A stretch of 64,000 nucleotides of DNA from Stercorarius parasiticus. Its lineage: Eukaryota > Chordata > Aves > Charadriiformes > Stercorariidae. The notes under the pieces are model-generated. The model made no database searches, was not told the origin of the DNA, and was given only the letters and a program-made list of their open reading frames with translations. The stretch is taken from contig VWZL01002842.1 of assembly GCA_013396915.1 (NCBI GenBank), positions 358,706 through 422,705 of the forward strand. The letters run 5' to 3'. The position numbers and the translations under genes were made by a program. Shown in pieces: positions 24,663-36,475 of the stretch (its first letter is position 1; every line of letters starts with the position of its first letter).

Positions 24663-27600
24663 TATCATGGGAACTTATGAAAATAAGTTAAACTTTGCTT
24701 TCGCACTGGTTTCTGATTACAAAATGTCTCTTGGGTGGAGATGCTCCTCAGATCTGTGTGTCAGTGTTGAGTTCAGATTCCTAGAGGAGACTGTCCTTCA
24801 TCCTGACTGTCTTATTTTAGTACTCATGTTTATGCATAAGTGAAATTAGTTACTCTGAGAGTATGCATGGATTCTACATCACTCGTATCCACTCTTCTGG
24901 GAAACTGAAACGAAGGGTTTGTGCTTTTCTGCTCAGATCAGAATTATACATTACAATCCTTCCTGTCACTGTTGGAAAGTCCACCCAGGCACCATAGAAA
25001 ATGCGAGCAAGACCTGCTGGTCAGCCAGTATGGTTTCCTCACAGTGCTATAGAAAGTTATCTCAGATAAGCAGCTTGCTAACTCAATTTCTTTTAAGTGT
25101 CTAGAGGAAGATTACAGACATACAGCTGAAAAACTACTTGGAACAAAACCACAATAAACTGAATTGAACTGTGTTCCTATCAAGAAAAAGCAGCCAATAT
25201 GAGCAGTCAAATATACTTGGATAATTAATCATCACTTGATGAATGGCATCCTTCTGTTCATTTCTTTTTAGCTGAGCAATAACTTCATCAATAGAAGATT
25301 AATAATATCTCTGTAAAAAAATTACCTCATATCACTACAAATAATTGAGCTAATAAAAGCAGGAAGAATGCTGCAACTGTAAAAATTGTTACACGAAGTA
25401 GTACATTGCACAAGAAGGCAGTAAAAAGTCAGCAGAAAGAAAGAGGCTATACTTAAGTGTTTACAGAGTAGAGATATTTCACACTCCTGGTCATTTCTTA
25501 TGTCAGTGATTCAGACAAGACATGCACGGAAAGGCGGTATAGGGATTGCCATGCAAGGATCTCAGGAGTCTGAGAAGGTGAGCTGGTGTCATTTTAATGC
25601 CATGGCTACTGCCTTCAGAGATTCCTTCTCATTTCTAGGGAATGATGAATTATGAAATAAATAATTGCCATCACCATTAAAAACAAACTTTAAAACGGTG
25701 TTATGGAAATCTGTGATTAGATGATGACTATTCATGTAGAGGAATGTCAAGAAAAATACAAGCTCTAAACCACTGGTTGTTATATTTGAGATTATAGACC
25801 TTGATGAAAACATTCTCATAACTTGCAAGAAAAATTTAAAATATTTATTTAATTAAATAGACGGTCTCAACTTTCAAATAATTTAGAGCTAAATATTCCA
25901 TTTTATTGGCAGTTTTTAAAGGAACCGTATTAATAAGTTGTGTTTTCACAGTGGTGGCAGAACTACCTGTCCAGAATCATACAGCTTTACTACCATATTG
26001 TAAAAGTTTAAGGTAAGAGTGCAATATGATCCTCATATAATTTTGCTTTATTTGCTACTCTAGGAAATTTCATGCAATGGTGTAAGACAGATATATTTAC
26101 GAAGGACATTCCTGTTTGAACATTCTTAAAAAAATATACAAAGTAACATACCCATTCTAGCAAATGTTGACAATTTTTATTCACACCTTATTACTTATCA
26201 GGCACTTATTTTGAGCTTATTTTTTGTTTTATTCTATCAAGTAAGCTTTCTCATTACATTAATGATAAGAATATGTCTGGGTTTATTTTGAAATAGTTAA
26301 TTGTTAATATAAACCTGTTCTCGTGTGCTTCAGGGTTTTGTTATACCATAAAAAATATATTGAAATAGAAAATTATGTCAGTAAAGGTAAATAGTTATAA
26401 TAGCTGAAGCGAAGCCAAACTTTTTTGGGTGGTTAAATTGTTTTTTTGCAATATGCAATTTTGAGCTCAATTAAAGGATTCATGGATTTGGGCCAAAACT
26501 GGTGAAGAGATAAAAACATAAAGCAAAATTAAAAAACCCTCTCTTTTTCTAGAGATACCTTGAATTCCCATATCAAAATATTTTGAACCACTAACTAGCC
26601 ACTAACTAAATAATCTTTACACAAAGCTTTTTAGGGAAATCGATTACAGCAGATGTTAATTGGAAATTAAATACACGGGAAAGAATTTCAGCTGTGAAAC
26701 TGAAGAAAAAGCTATCCCCATGCTGCAATGAAAATTAAACAATGCTTGTTTATTTTTTTTCCCTAGTTTTAGAATCGGAATATTTAGTAACATTGAGCTC
26801 TTACCCAGGATGTTCAGGTAGCAGATCTCAAAGCATCTGGAGAGGATTTAATTGCAATTATATTCATTCCACCCAAGACCTTTGAAAATAATCAAGTATT
26901 AGAAACCTGAAAAGACAAAAGAAAGCAAGGAAATGTCTAATGAGACATTAGGTCTACCTCCTGAGGGAAATTTCTGCCTGTGACAAGTTTCATGCAGCGC
27001 TTTTTTCAAAATTCTGTGAAGCAAAAAAAAAAAGTATTTTGTCTTTTTAAAACCTATTTTATCAGTGTCTTCAGGAAAAAGCCTGTACATTAGAAGATCT
27101 GTGACCAGCCATTTAGTCTTTAAGACATTGATCTGATCAGAAGTTACATATGTAAAGTTAACCCACTGCCCACGTTGCACTGCTGAATGTTCTCAGTTCT
27201 TCTCTGCTGGAGATACTGTACAGTTTACTTTCCATACTTCTAAGTATAAACTGTTATTCATTCTATTTCCAATTACACTTGATACTTGTAAATAAAAACT
27301 ATCGTTTATCTTGTGGCTTAAGGCACTCTGCTCGACTCCATGGTCTGTCAGCACACCATGTTGGCAAAGGCAAGAGAGCAAATTGACTCCAAGAGTATAA
27401 CAAGTACAAAATATTGCTGCAGGGTTAAAGAAAATTGTCACTTGTGTTCTACTACAAGAATAATTTGGATAAGCAAACTGTATTTCTGCTTGTAAATGTT
27501 GTTTCTAGAGATCTTTCATCCAACTGTCACATAAGGGAGAAAACAATTAAATCATCTCCTCTGCTGTCATGTTCTGGACCATGGTAGTGTGTGAAGACTA

Positions 27601-30600
27601 AGGCAAATAAAGATAATGGGAAACATGCAGTTTATGGTTAATATTTAGTTTTCTTTTAGGCCACTCAAAGGCTAACTTACATTTATTCTTTAAGTTTTTT
27701 CTGACCCACATCTTTGAGTAATATCCACAGTGCACTATTTCGCTATTTAGGATAACTGTTGGGTGTTATTACACATCAGTGAGCTAATTTGTTCCTTTGT
27801 TTCACTACAAATAACAAAAAATTGCAAATCAATATCTAGATAGAGATGCTTTCACAATATTCTTGGGATATTAGTACCAACAGTATTTTTTTGTATGTTA
27901 GAAGCCTCAGATAACCACCTTCAAAAAACCTAACTCGGCGATGCATTTGTTGCTTCTTTGTAGTAAAATCATGGTGGTTTTGTTTTAAGATAACCTGATT
28001 TTAGAGAACTCTGAGCAGAGGTTTATGCGATCACACAGTCTTTCCACTTATGTCTGTTTGGAGCTCCTGGGCTAATTCCCATCCGAACTTAAAGGACAGT
28101 AGAAATCTCACAGACAAATTCACAGACTTGGGGGAAAATCAGTGGTAAAGAAAAGGAGAGAACACAACATTTATTTTCTTGATGCAATAGTCAAGAGAAT
28201 TCAGCTTGGCAGTGTCTGGCTGTGTAATTTTGTGATCACCGCAGCACTGGTCTTCCTTGCTAGTGGACATAGAGAAGGAGGTGACGCTTACTGTGGTGAG
28301 GGAAAAAAGAAAAGGACAAATATTCTTTAGATCCTAGTGCTTTCAGACAGCATGTTGCTCTTCTGCTGCTCTTTTTCAGATGTATCACAGAGGTGAAGCT
28401 GGCAGCTGGCTCTAATATTTATATGGATTATATCCATTGGAACGTTAACTGTATGATGGGCATAGAGCAGTCCCGATTGACGAATGCACTTGGCAGAAGT
28501 TTATTAATTCAGGACTGGGCAATTCGGGATGATCAATAGGTTCCTCACCATGTCATTGATTGTGGGAGCACCAAAACACTATGTCCAAATACTATTTTTG
28601 TTATCATCTGCCAATTTTAACAGCCTCTCTGGGCAGTTGACTGAAGGCTTCTTTAAAAATAATACATAGGTTACATTCTGCAGGTCTTCCACAGGTGAGC
28701 ATCAGCTAAAATCAATACTAAGGACAAAAACACATTTCCTCCAAGGAAAAAAGGCTAATGAAGAAATGAGCAAGAAAATAAACATCTTTCTTTTACAATG
28801 GTGTTTTATATGCAATAAAAACTGTGGCATGGTTGGGGATGAAACAACCTTCATACACAAATATATCCACAATTGTTCTGATAGCTAGTTCATGTTATTT
28901 AATGTGCTGGAGAGGTAAGAAAACAATGAAAAAGTGCCTGTGCCTCTGTCGATTAGTGGAGATACATCTATTGTGCTATTCATAAAGCAAGCATTATTGG
29001 TGAAAGAGGTAGTTATATATTAGGGAGCTCATAGCCTGAAGACCTGGTGCAGAACTGTCATTAAAGTGAATATTAAATGAAGTTCATTCAGCTTAGTTTG
29101 TACATGATGCCGATGATTGATTTTCACAGTCAGGCTAATAGAACAGTTTTCTTCAGTCCTGCAATTACATTACTGTTAGAGCGTTCTTAGGGTGGTTTTT
29201 TTTTCTCTGGTATTATGGTTTTAATAGCATTTTTGAGTCTCTTCTGTTGCTCATAAACTTAGATTTAATTGGATCTTGAAATCTCAATATTGAAAATTTC
29301 ACCCTTTATTCTTCGGAAGAAAAACTGCTTTTTTGTATTCCCACCCCCTCAACTGACTGACCTCAAAAGGATAATCAATGCTTTCATGGTGGCAGATATT
29401 TCAATAAAGAAAATGCATAGGTGGCTTAACCTCAGTTATATAATTTATCAATGGAAATTCTTTCTGAAGAAAAAATTAGGATAATATCTCTCTATCACTT
29501 AAAGTGAGGTTAGAAGTCTGCATGTTTATATCACAATTTATAATGAGAACATATGTTATCGTGTATTTAAGTGAACCACAGACATTGAACAAACAGTGTT
29601 TTAACAGTTTTCTTGAAAAAGCTTTTCTTTTAAATGGCACAGATCAGACTGGTCCCTAACAGAAAGATAAAAGAGGCCAAACAAAAAGAAATCATTTCAG
29701 ACTGATTAAAAAAATAGCAATGCTGCATGTGATGTTGTTAGCTCTGAAAAATCAGACATAGGCGAATGGGAAAAAAAGAGAGCAAGGCTGACCAGTCAAT
29801 CACGTTGTATCATCAGGTATGTGCAGTTGGACAAGTACTTGCATATTCGTATACTGAAAAAGTGGCAGAAAACATTCTGATGTTACATAGCTATTTCATA
29901 TATTGTATTCTTATTAAGAGTCAGTCAATACTGACAGCTTTTAATACTTTGTATTAAAAGAGTTCCCTAAGTGATATGTAGTAATTAATTCACTAAAATA
30001 ATATCAAAACAGCACTTTGATTTTCTTTTTCTACTTCTACTTGAAGACCACCTTTAAATGAAGTTGAAGGCATGTGGGTCAATGCATAGGCATCAGGAAG
30101 CAAAGCCAGATCTAGAAGCACTATCTGTAATGTCATCACGATCCAAAGCACAATTGGTACACCCTGCATCATGAAAGAACAGTGTCTCCTTTGGAGTCGC
30201 TTGATCTCTGTGGTTTATAATCCGTGAAAGCCAATAAAATGCTGAATGAGAGGGGAATATTAGTATGCATTGAAGATAAACTCTTCAGAGGGAATACAGA
30301 TTATGGACTCGTTTGTGCAAGAAGTACAAATGATCACCAAAGAAAAGATTTTCATATACTAAAGCAAAAGTCTTTTGTGCTTCACACTATTGACCCTGAC
30401 ACAATTAAGAAGGTAAAAACAAAACAAAAAAAAGATCGTGTTTTACACAGTAATTTTTACAATAGCTGGAAGTGGCTCCTATTTTCTTTTCAGGTGGTTG
30501 GACAGAAATGGATCCCAGGATGATTGTAAGAAGAAGCCATGTAAATACACTGGGGGATAGTTGGTATCATGTAAGTTATGTGCCTGGTGCAAAAGACTAA

Positions 30601-33600
30601 TAATCAGATGCACATTTGCCAAAAGAAGCAGCATGACCTTTTCAAAAAGCATTTGGGTCTGCTCCCCAGCTGCCAAATCTCACAAGACCATCTTCATGTG
30701 TGTTTACCCATTGCATTTGAAGGTGTTTAAAATTACAAGAAGATCATTGGTTTGAAAAATAATTAAAGGAATTTAATCTTTTAATGAAAAAAGTTGTGTC
30801 TGCATGATGAAATTTCAGAAGGCTTAGTGCAAACAAAAAATATCAAAAGCAAAAAAGCCCATGCATTTTTTTAGTGATTGTGTGTCAGTCAAAGCTAGAA
30901 ATGATTGGGGTTCCTTGTCCAAAAAATATCTGTAAAGTGATGAGAGAGGGCACAGGAGTTCAACATGATAGGTAAAAGGGAAAGGACTTATTAGCCTGTT
31001 TGTATTTTCTGTGAGTTCCCTTATAGCCCTCTCTCCATTTCTATAGAAGTCTAGCCAAGGGATACAGAGGGCCTTTGTGTGCGCCCTGAGTGAGACCGGG
31101 AGGATTGTGTTACTGCTGCAGAAGGAGGAACTGTGCGCTGGAACCTGTGTCCTTTGGCACAATGACTGTCGCATGGGTGTTTCGCAAAGTCCCTGAAATA
31201 AAGTGAGGGCTGAATAGCAGCCCAGTAAAGTGGTATTTTCTTCACAGGATGGTCATCGTTGCCTTGCCTATCTTGGAATGTGGCCTGAGAAGGGCAGTGG
31301 TTCAAGGTCTGATGGTACAATGTCAAAATGCAATCTATAGAGCGAGGGAGCTGCATCTCTACTTCCAATAGGAAGCTCTCCACCTAAGTGAAGAATACCA
31401 AGGATGGTGTCTGGGCTTTGGTTTTGGAGGGAGTTAGTCGGTTCGCTATAAAAATACATAATACATTTAGACTGCTAATTACCACATGCAAAGAATCCAA
31501 AAGTGAATTGAAGAGTGAAATTATTTCACCCAGTGGATCCTTACAGTGTTTATGACAGTGAGATCACCGTTAGTACTAAGTCATAATTTCACAGGTGATG
31601 TGTTGTGAAGGGCTCTAGCACTTCAGTCTTTATCTCCCCTCTCTTTCCGTTTCTCTTATCTGATCTGGAAAATTTCCCTGCACCACAGAAGAAGTGAATC
31701 TAAGAAGATTTTTCTTTATGAGGGCTTGTTTTTGCAAACTGATAAATATTCTGGTGGATCCAGCAAAAGTTCAAAGAATAATTTTAACGTTAAATGCATG
31801 ACATCATAGCATTACCGCTTATGTTAATGCCTACAAAAGATTCAGATTCAACTATAGACCATTAGTACAAGATGTTACGGTCAGACTCAGTGATTTATTA
31901 TAAACCAATTATATAAAAATAATTTTCAGGGGGGTCTGATTGAGATGGAGTGTGTGTATCTGACGTTTATGACCAATAAAGTTGAAAGAACAAAATGGAA
32001 ATGTGTTTTGTAGTGCAAACTCCAGTTTTTATATTTCAAGACTATAGAAAATCAGAAGCTAGTCTGAATTGGTTTTAAGGGTTTTGATAAATTTATATTT
32101 GGCAATGACACCTGAAATTATTCCAATTCCTGAAAGATTAATAAAAGTTTAATTTGGTGCGTAGGAGGGAAGTTCCACATAAAACTACTTTAAAACATTG
32201 CCAATATGCATCCCTGGTTTTGTAATTATATTGAATTGTTAAACCCAGTGATGCTAGAATGCTGTCAGTTGACAATGTACAGGTCGGATTCACTTGATCA
32301 AAATACTGTTATCATGAATGTCTGCTGTTTGCAGCAGAAAGAGGAGACATGAATTTGACACACTGATCCCAGTCAATAGCCTGTGGAATAAAGAGGAGCC
32401 TCCTGCTTCCCTCTCTTCTCAGCTGTATCTCTCTTCAGGCATGATGCCTGTTTAGGTATTTTTTATGAGGCTCAATGTCACTGTTACTTCTGAGAACAGC
32501 TGATAGGTGATGGGTGATGAGCTGCTTTGCACTGATGAGAAATGCTGCTCTGCAGTGGCGCTGTGCATATTTCTGAGGACACTGGACCAGTTGTGGGGTC
32601 CAGTTCTGCTCTGATGCTGATGAAAAACAAGAAAAACTTCACCAGTTTATGTAATTGCATTAATTTAAAATTTGGGCAAGTACATCATAGGCAGCCTTCT
32701 GAGTTTTCTATTATGCTTTTCTTAACAGTCTTCTTGATGTGCCAGGTGTGGACATTTGTGGTAGTAACATCTGAATACTCTAAAAAGAAAAAGTATTTTT
32801 ATATGCAAGGAAAAAATAGCACTGCAGGAGTTATAAGACTTTTCAAGCAATCAGGTATTGTTTTTCATAGTATGAGACAGATAACTCATTGATTTGCTGT
32901 CAGATACTTTTATTATTCTTATGCCTACGCTCTGCTAGAATATAATTCTCTCCTTTTAGGATAAATATTTGGTACAACAGTAAACCAACATTTGAACAAC
33001 TGAGTGGATTTTTAAAAATTCAGTTAGTAAAACAATCAGACATTGTGTGTAGACAGTCTTTCAACTACATGAAATAACATCCACCTGACTTCCTGACTAA
33101 GAATGGACGTCATAAACAACTCAGTGTGAGGTTCTAGTCTATTCTGTAAGAAACCTTTTTAAAATAAATGGGCACACATCACATTTTGTAGAAAGACCTT
33201 GGCTGTGTGTTGAATGTTAGTGATTGTAAAAAGCAAAACCAATCATGAAGCCAGACCAGGGCTACAAAGAAAATTCACATTTTAATTAAAAATGATCCAA
33301 ACACCCACTGTTAAGAGCTTTTCTCAAAGGGAGCTCAGTGGGAGTTAAAGTCCTTGACATACGAGTTATCTACCCTTAAATAGAATGAAGAACTATTTGT
33401 CATTTTTCACTTGTCAGTACTTTTTCTCCTTTGAGTTTTTAGCAGTCTAATAACTACAAGAATTAACATCAGAACTTTTGAGATCAAATTTTATTTCCAT
33501 TAGTGAATCTTTCCATGACTTGGTCTCTTTGTCTGTAAAATGGAATTGAGATTTACCAAGCAAGGATAACAGAAATAAATCTACTTTTTTAAGCCCAGTA

Positions 33601-33983
33601 AAAATAAAATGCATTAGAATATGTAATCAGTGTTTTGAACATTTTCTTACATTGCAGTAATATGCTCGATTTCCTCTGAAAATCTTCTTCGATATAATTT
33701 GAAAGTCCTATGGGTAATTTTGGGCATTCTGGGACCTTTAAACACTGATTACACCTAAACTGGAATAAATGATTTTGCATTGGTAAATGCCTGCAAGTTG
33801 GGTACCGCTGAGTATGTGGTCTTCAGTGGGTACAACTTTGAAAAACAAGAAAGGAAGGAAAAAAAAAAGACAATGTGCTTCATCAGTGAGCCCAAAGTCT
33901 TAGTTCCTTGATATGCAACATCCTTGCACCCCAGCTGTGGAAGAGCTAAGTATTCACTGTCTCCAAGTGTACCCTGATTTTCT
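24663..33983. other. 9.3 kb of single-copy DNA, no gene recognised
   Basis: A+T-rich, with no interspersed repeat that I can name. Open frames of 60-116 codons occur on both strands, for example minus 30824-31174 and plus 32542-32892. The 30.8-31.46 kb interval has three overlapping minus-strand frames and more G+C than its surroundings. Splice-like segments are plentiful on the minus strand, but no domain is recognisable, so I do not call exons. Confidence 0.5.
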
Positions 33984-33984
33984 T

Positions 33985-34620
33985 AGAATCATAGAATTGC
34001 GTAGGTTGAAAGGGACCTTTAAGATCATTGAGTCCAACTGTTAACGTAATGCTCCCAAAACCACCATTAAACCAAGTCTCTAGGCACCACGACTAACCGT
34101 CTTTTAAATGCCTCCAGGTATAGTGACTCAACCACTTCCCTGGGCAGCCTGTTCCAATGTTTGATAACCCTTGCAGTGAAGAAATTTTTCCTAATATCCA
34201 ATGTAAACCTTCCCTGGTGCAACTTGAGGACGTTTCCTCTTGTCCTATCGCTTGTTACTTGGGAGAAGAGACTGACCCCCACCTCTCTACAACCTCCTTT
34301 CAGGTAGTTGTAGAGAGCAATAAGGTCTCTCTTCAGCCTCCTTTTCTCCAGGCTAAACAAGACCAATTTCCTCAACCTCTCCTTATAAGAGTTGTGCTCT
34401 AGACCCCTCACCAGCTTTGTAGCCCTTCTCTGGGCACACTCTAGCACCTCAATGTCTTTCTTGTAGTGAGGGTCCAAAACTGGACACAGTATACAAGATG
34501 TAGCCTCAGCAGTGCTGAGTACAGAGGGAAGATCACTTCCCTAATCCTGCTGGCCACGCTTTTCCTGTTACAGACCAGGATGCTGTTGGCCTTCTTGGTC
34601 ACCTAGACACACCGCTGGCT
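33985..34620 (-). mobile_element. CR1 LINE, longest copy in the window (minus strand)
   Basis: About 635 bases of CR1 read on the minus strand. The 5' part corresponds to ORF2 upstream of the C-terminus (rc of the CTGGCCACGCTTTTCCTGTT and GCCTTCTTGGTCACC region). Next comes the typical TRRCTKL/CAQRR-like stretch and the [19 protein letters not shown] and [14 protein letters not shown] motifs. The 3' end is an ATTCTATGATTCTAA-type tail at 33985. The frame from 34477 to 34067 is open for 136 codons, the longest surviving CR1 coding segment here. It carries [11 protein letters not shown] where the other copies have LDIRKKFFT or LNMRRNFFT, which marks a different subfamily. Promoter, ORF1 and the catalytic part of ORF2 are missing, so it is inactive. 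Confidence 0.93.
34067..34477 (-). pseudogene. CR1 ORF2 C-terminal fragment
   Basis: A 136-codon open frame inside the CR1 copy. It encodes only the part of ORF2 downstream of the reverse-transcriptase active site: no FADD motif and no endonuclease domain is present. Recognisable blocks are [14 protein letters not shown] near residue 13, [18 protein letters not shown] near 50 and [18 protein letters not shown] near 110. The first ATG is probably an internal methionine. It is a truncated retrotransposon fragment and not a host gene; chance has left it open. Confidence 0.85.
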
Positions 34621-36342
34621 GTACAGAGGTCTGTGGCGTGTGGGAGTGAGGGAGTGGGGTTGGTGTCTGTCGGGGTGCCACTGCTCCCCATGGAACACAA
34701 CGAGCCAGTGAGTGTGCAGCGGGGGGGTTCATGGCAGAGGCAGCATGTGCCTCCAGCCTGTCTAGCTGCAGACAGGGTACTTGCCCACCTTCATCCAATG
34801 TAAATTCTTTGTGAAGACCAAACAGGCCTGTAATTTTTCTGTCAGCTTGTAGTTAAGCCCTCGGCTTCTGTTGCTCCTTTCCCATATCAGAAGTTTCTGG
34901 CAGAGCTGAACGCGCTCTACTTGAAACGTTACCATCCCTTGGCCGCTGTGGAGCCTACGTCCAGTTCTTTGGAGGATCCTAATCATCCTTCCTCCAGGAA
35001 TGGAGGAAGGGAGATCCACTGACTTCACTGGCAATAAGAGTCTCAGTGGAACTTAAAGATTTAAAAAAAAAATAAAAATCAAATAAAAGGTCAATATAAA
35101 AAAAATCAAATAAAACATCAACAGAAAAAAAGAAAGAGGTTGTTCTTTGTGGATTACTTTATAACCTGTAAAACTGTTTCCAATAGGCCATTGTGGATAC
35201 CAAAACTGTAGAGGCGTGCAGGGGGCAATCCCAAAAGTTAAAGAAATAAATGCCATCAAGAGTTCCTAAATTCAGAGGTGTCATCCCTAAATCAGGAAAT
35301 ATGTATGCTGCAGAAATGCAAGGAATGACTGAGTGTTACAAGCATGTCCCTATATGCTTGCCTTATTCATATATTTTGATTTTGGTAACTACTGGAAACG
35401 GGTTATTGGGCTAAATAGAGTGGTTTATGGTTTTGTGCTCAACAGAGCCTAGGTTTCCTCCTATGTCTTTTGGTTCTCCAGCTGAAAGTGCCCTGTGTTA
35501 CCTGTGTTCATTATTTGCTGGGTCTAATAGGAAATTACTTATCTACATCATCAAGAGGACGGTACCACAATAATTATTTAGGAACAAAGGCAAGCCTGAT
35601 GACTATACTAAAAAGGGTACTCATTTTTCACTGGCAATGGAGGGGTGTTTAAATTAGTCAAAATATGTTTCTGCAGGGACTTAAACAAGGAGCAGAAGCT
35701 GTGAAAGCAACAATTGGTCAGTAACAATTCTCATAAGCCTTTGGGGCAACATTAGTGAAAATCTGCTTCTGCCCGAGATAGAAAGAAAGTGTCAAGAAGA
35801 AGAGAGTTCAAGGGACAGGAATTGCACAGAACATGGAACAAGCAGCAATCTTATTCTTGCTACTGAATTTCAAGAAGTGTTGTCTCTATATGTCATTCGT
35901 TTTAAATCAAGTGTTTCAATTACAAGGTGAGAAGTACAGGACATCCTTTAACTCAAAATATTTGCTAACGAACTTACATTTTATATACATTCATTGTGGT
36001 AGTAGTTGCAGATTTAAATAGTACTTGTAGTTTTACATAATGATCAATATTGATTAAAATGTAAAAATGAAATAAGTTTATAGCTAAGACACATTTGCAA
36101 CAATAGACCTTTGGAAGGAATTTTTGAAGGTATTTTTTGAAGCCATCTAAAAAAAAAAAGTTAAGATTAAAACAAAAAAAAAAGACAAAGTACCTTATAT
36201 CCATGAATTCTCAAATATCCTGAGTAATTACTATTTTCCATAACACTGTGGGAATATTATGAGTGCACAGCACACCTGAAAATCAAGTGTTTTATTGGAG
36301 ACATAATTATTTTGAATTTTTTCAGCAAGGGGCACGTACAGC
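34621..36342. other. Single-copy DNA, partly G+C-rich
   Basis: The first 170 bases are G+C-rich and contain a run of seven G (near 34720). The rest is A+T-rich with several A and T runs (35063-35125, 36151-36183). A minus-strand open segment at 34789-34991 ends in a good donor-like site (AAG|GTGGGC). No domain is recognisable, so no gene is called. Confidence 0.5.
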
Positions 36343-36343
36343 A

Positions 36344-36369
36344 ATTTATTTATTTATTTATTTATTTAT
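36344..36369. repeat. ATTT tetranucleotide microsatellite
   Basis: Six and a half uninterrupted copies of ATTT. Confidence 0.9.
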
Positions 36370-36445
36370 GTGACAGAATTCACTTCAGGAAGATTGGTGA
36401 AATAATTTTTTTGAAAGTCTTCTGTACTAGTTATGTACAGTTATG

Positions 36446-36475
36446 TATAAAAACATATCCAGGTATGTTTTTATA
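36446..36475. other. 12-bp perfect inverted repeat, 6-base loop
   Basis: Arms TATAAAAACATA and TATGTTTTTATA, loop TCCAGG, which can itself form a C-G pair and a T-G wobble. It is preceded by a direct repeat of AGTTATGTA (36429-36437 and 36439-36447). Confidence 0.8.

Noticed and set aside
28593..28717. Two neighbouring minus-strand exon candidates, 28717-28675 and 28640-28593
   Set aside because: They would leave an intron of 34 bases, too short for a vertebrate spliceosomal intron.
32542..32892. Plus-strand 116-codon ORF
   Set aside because: No recognisable domain, an open frame on the opposite strand of the same stretch, and codon composition like the surrounding noncoding DNA.
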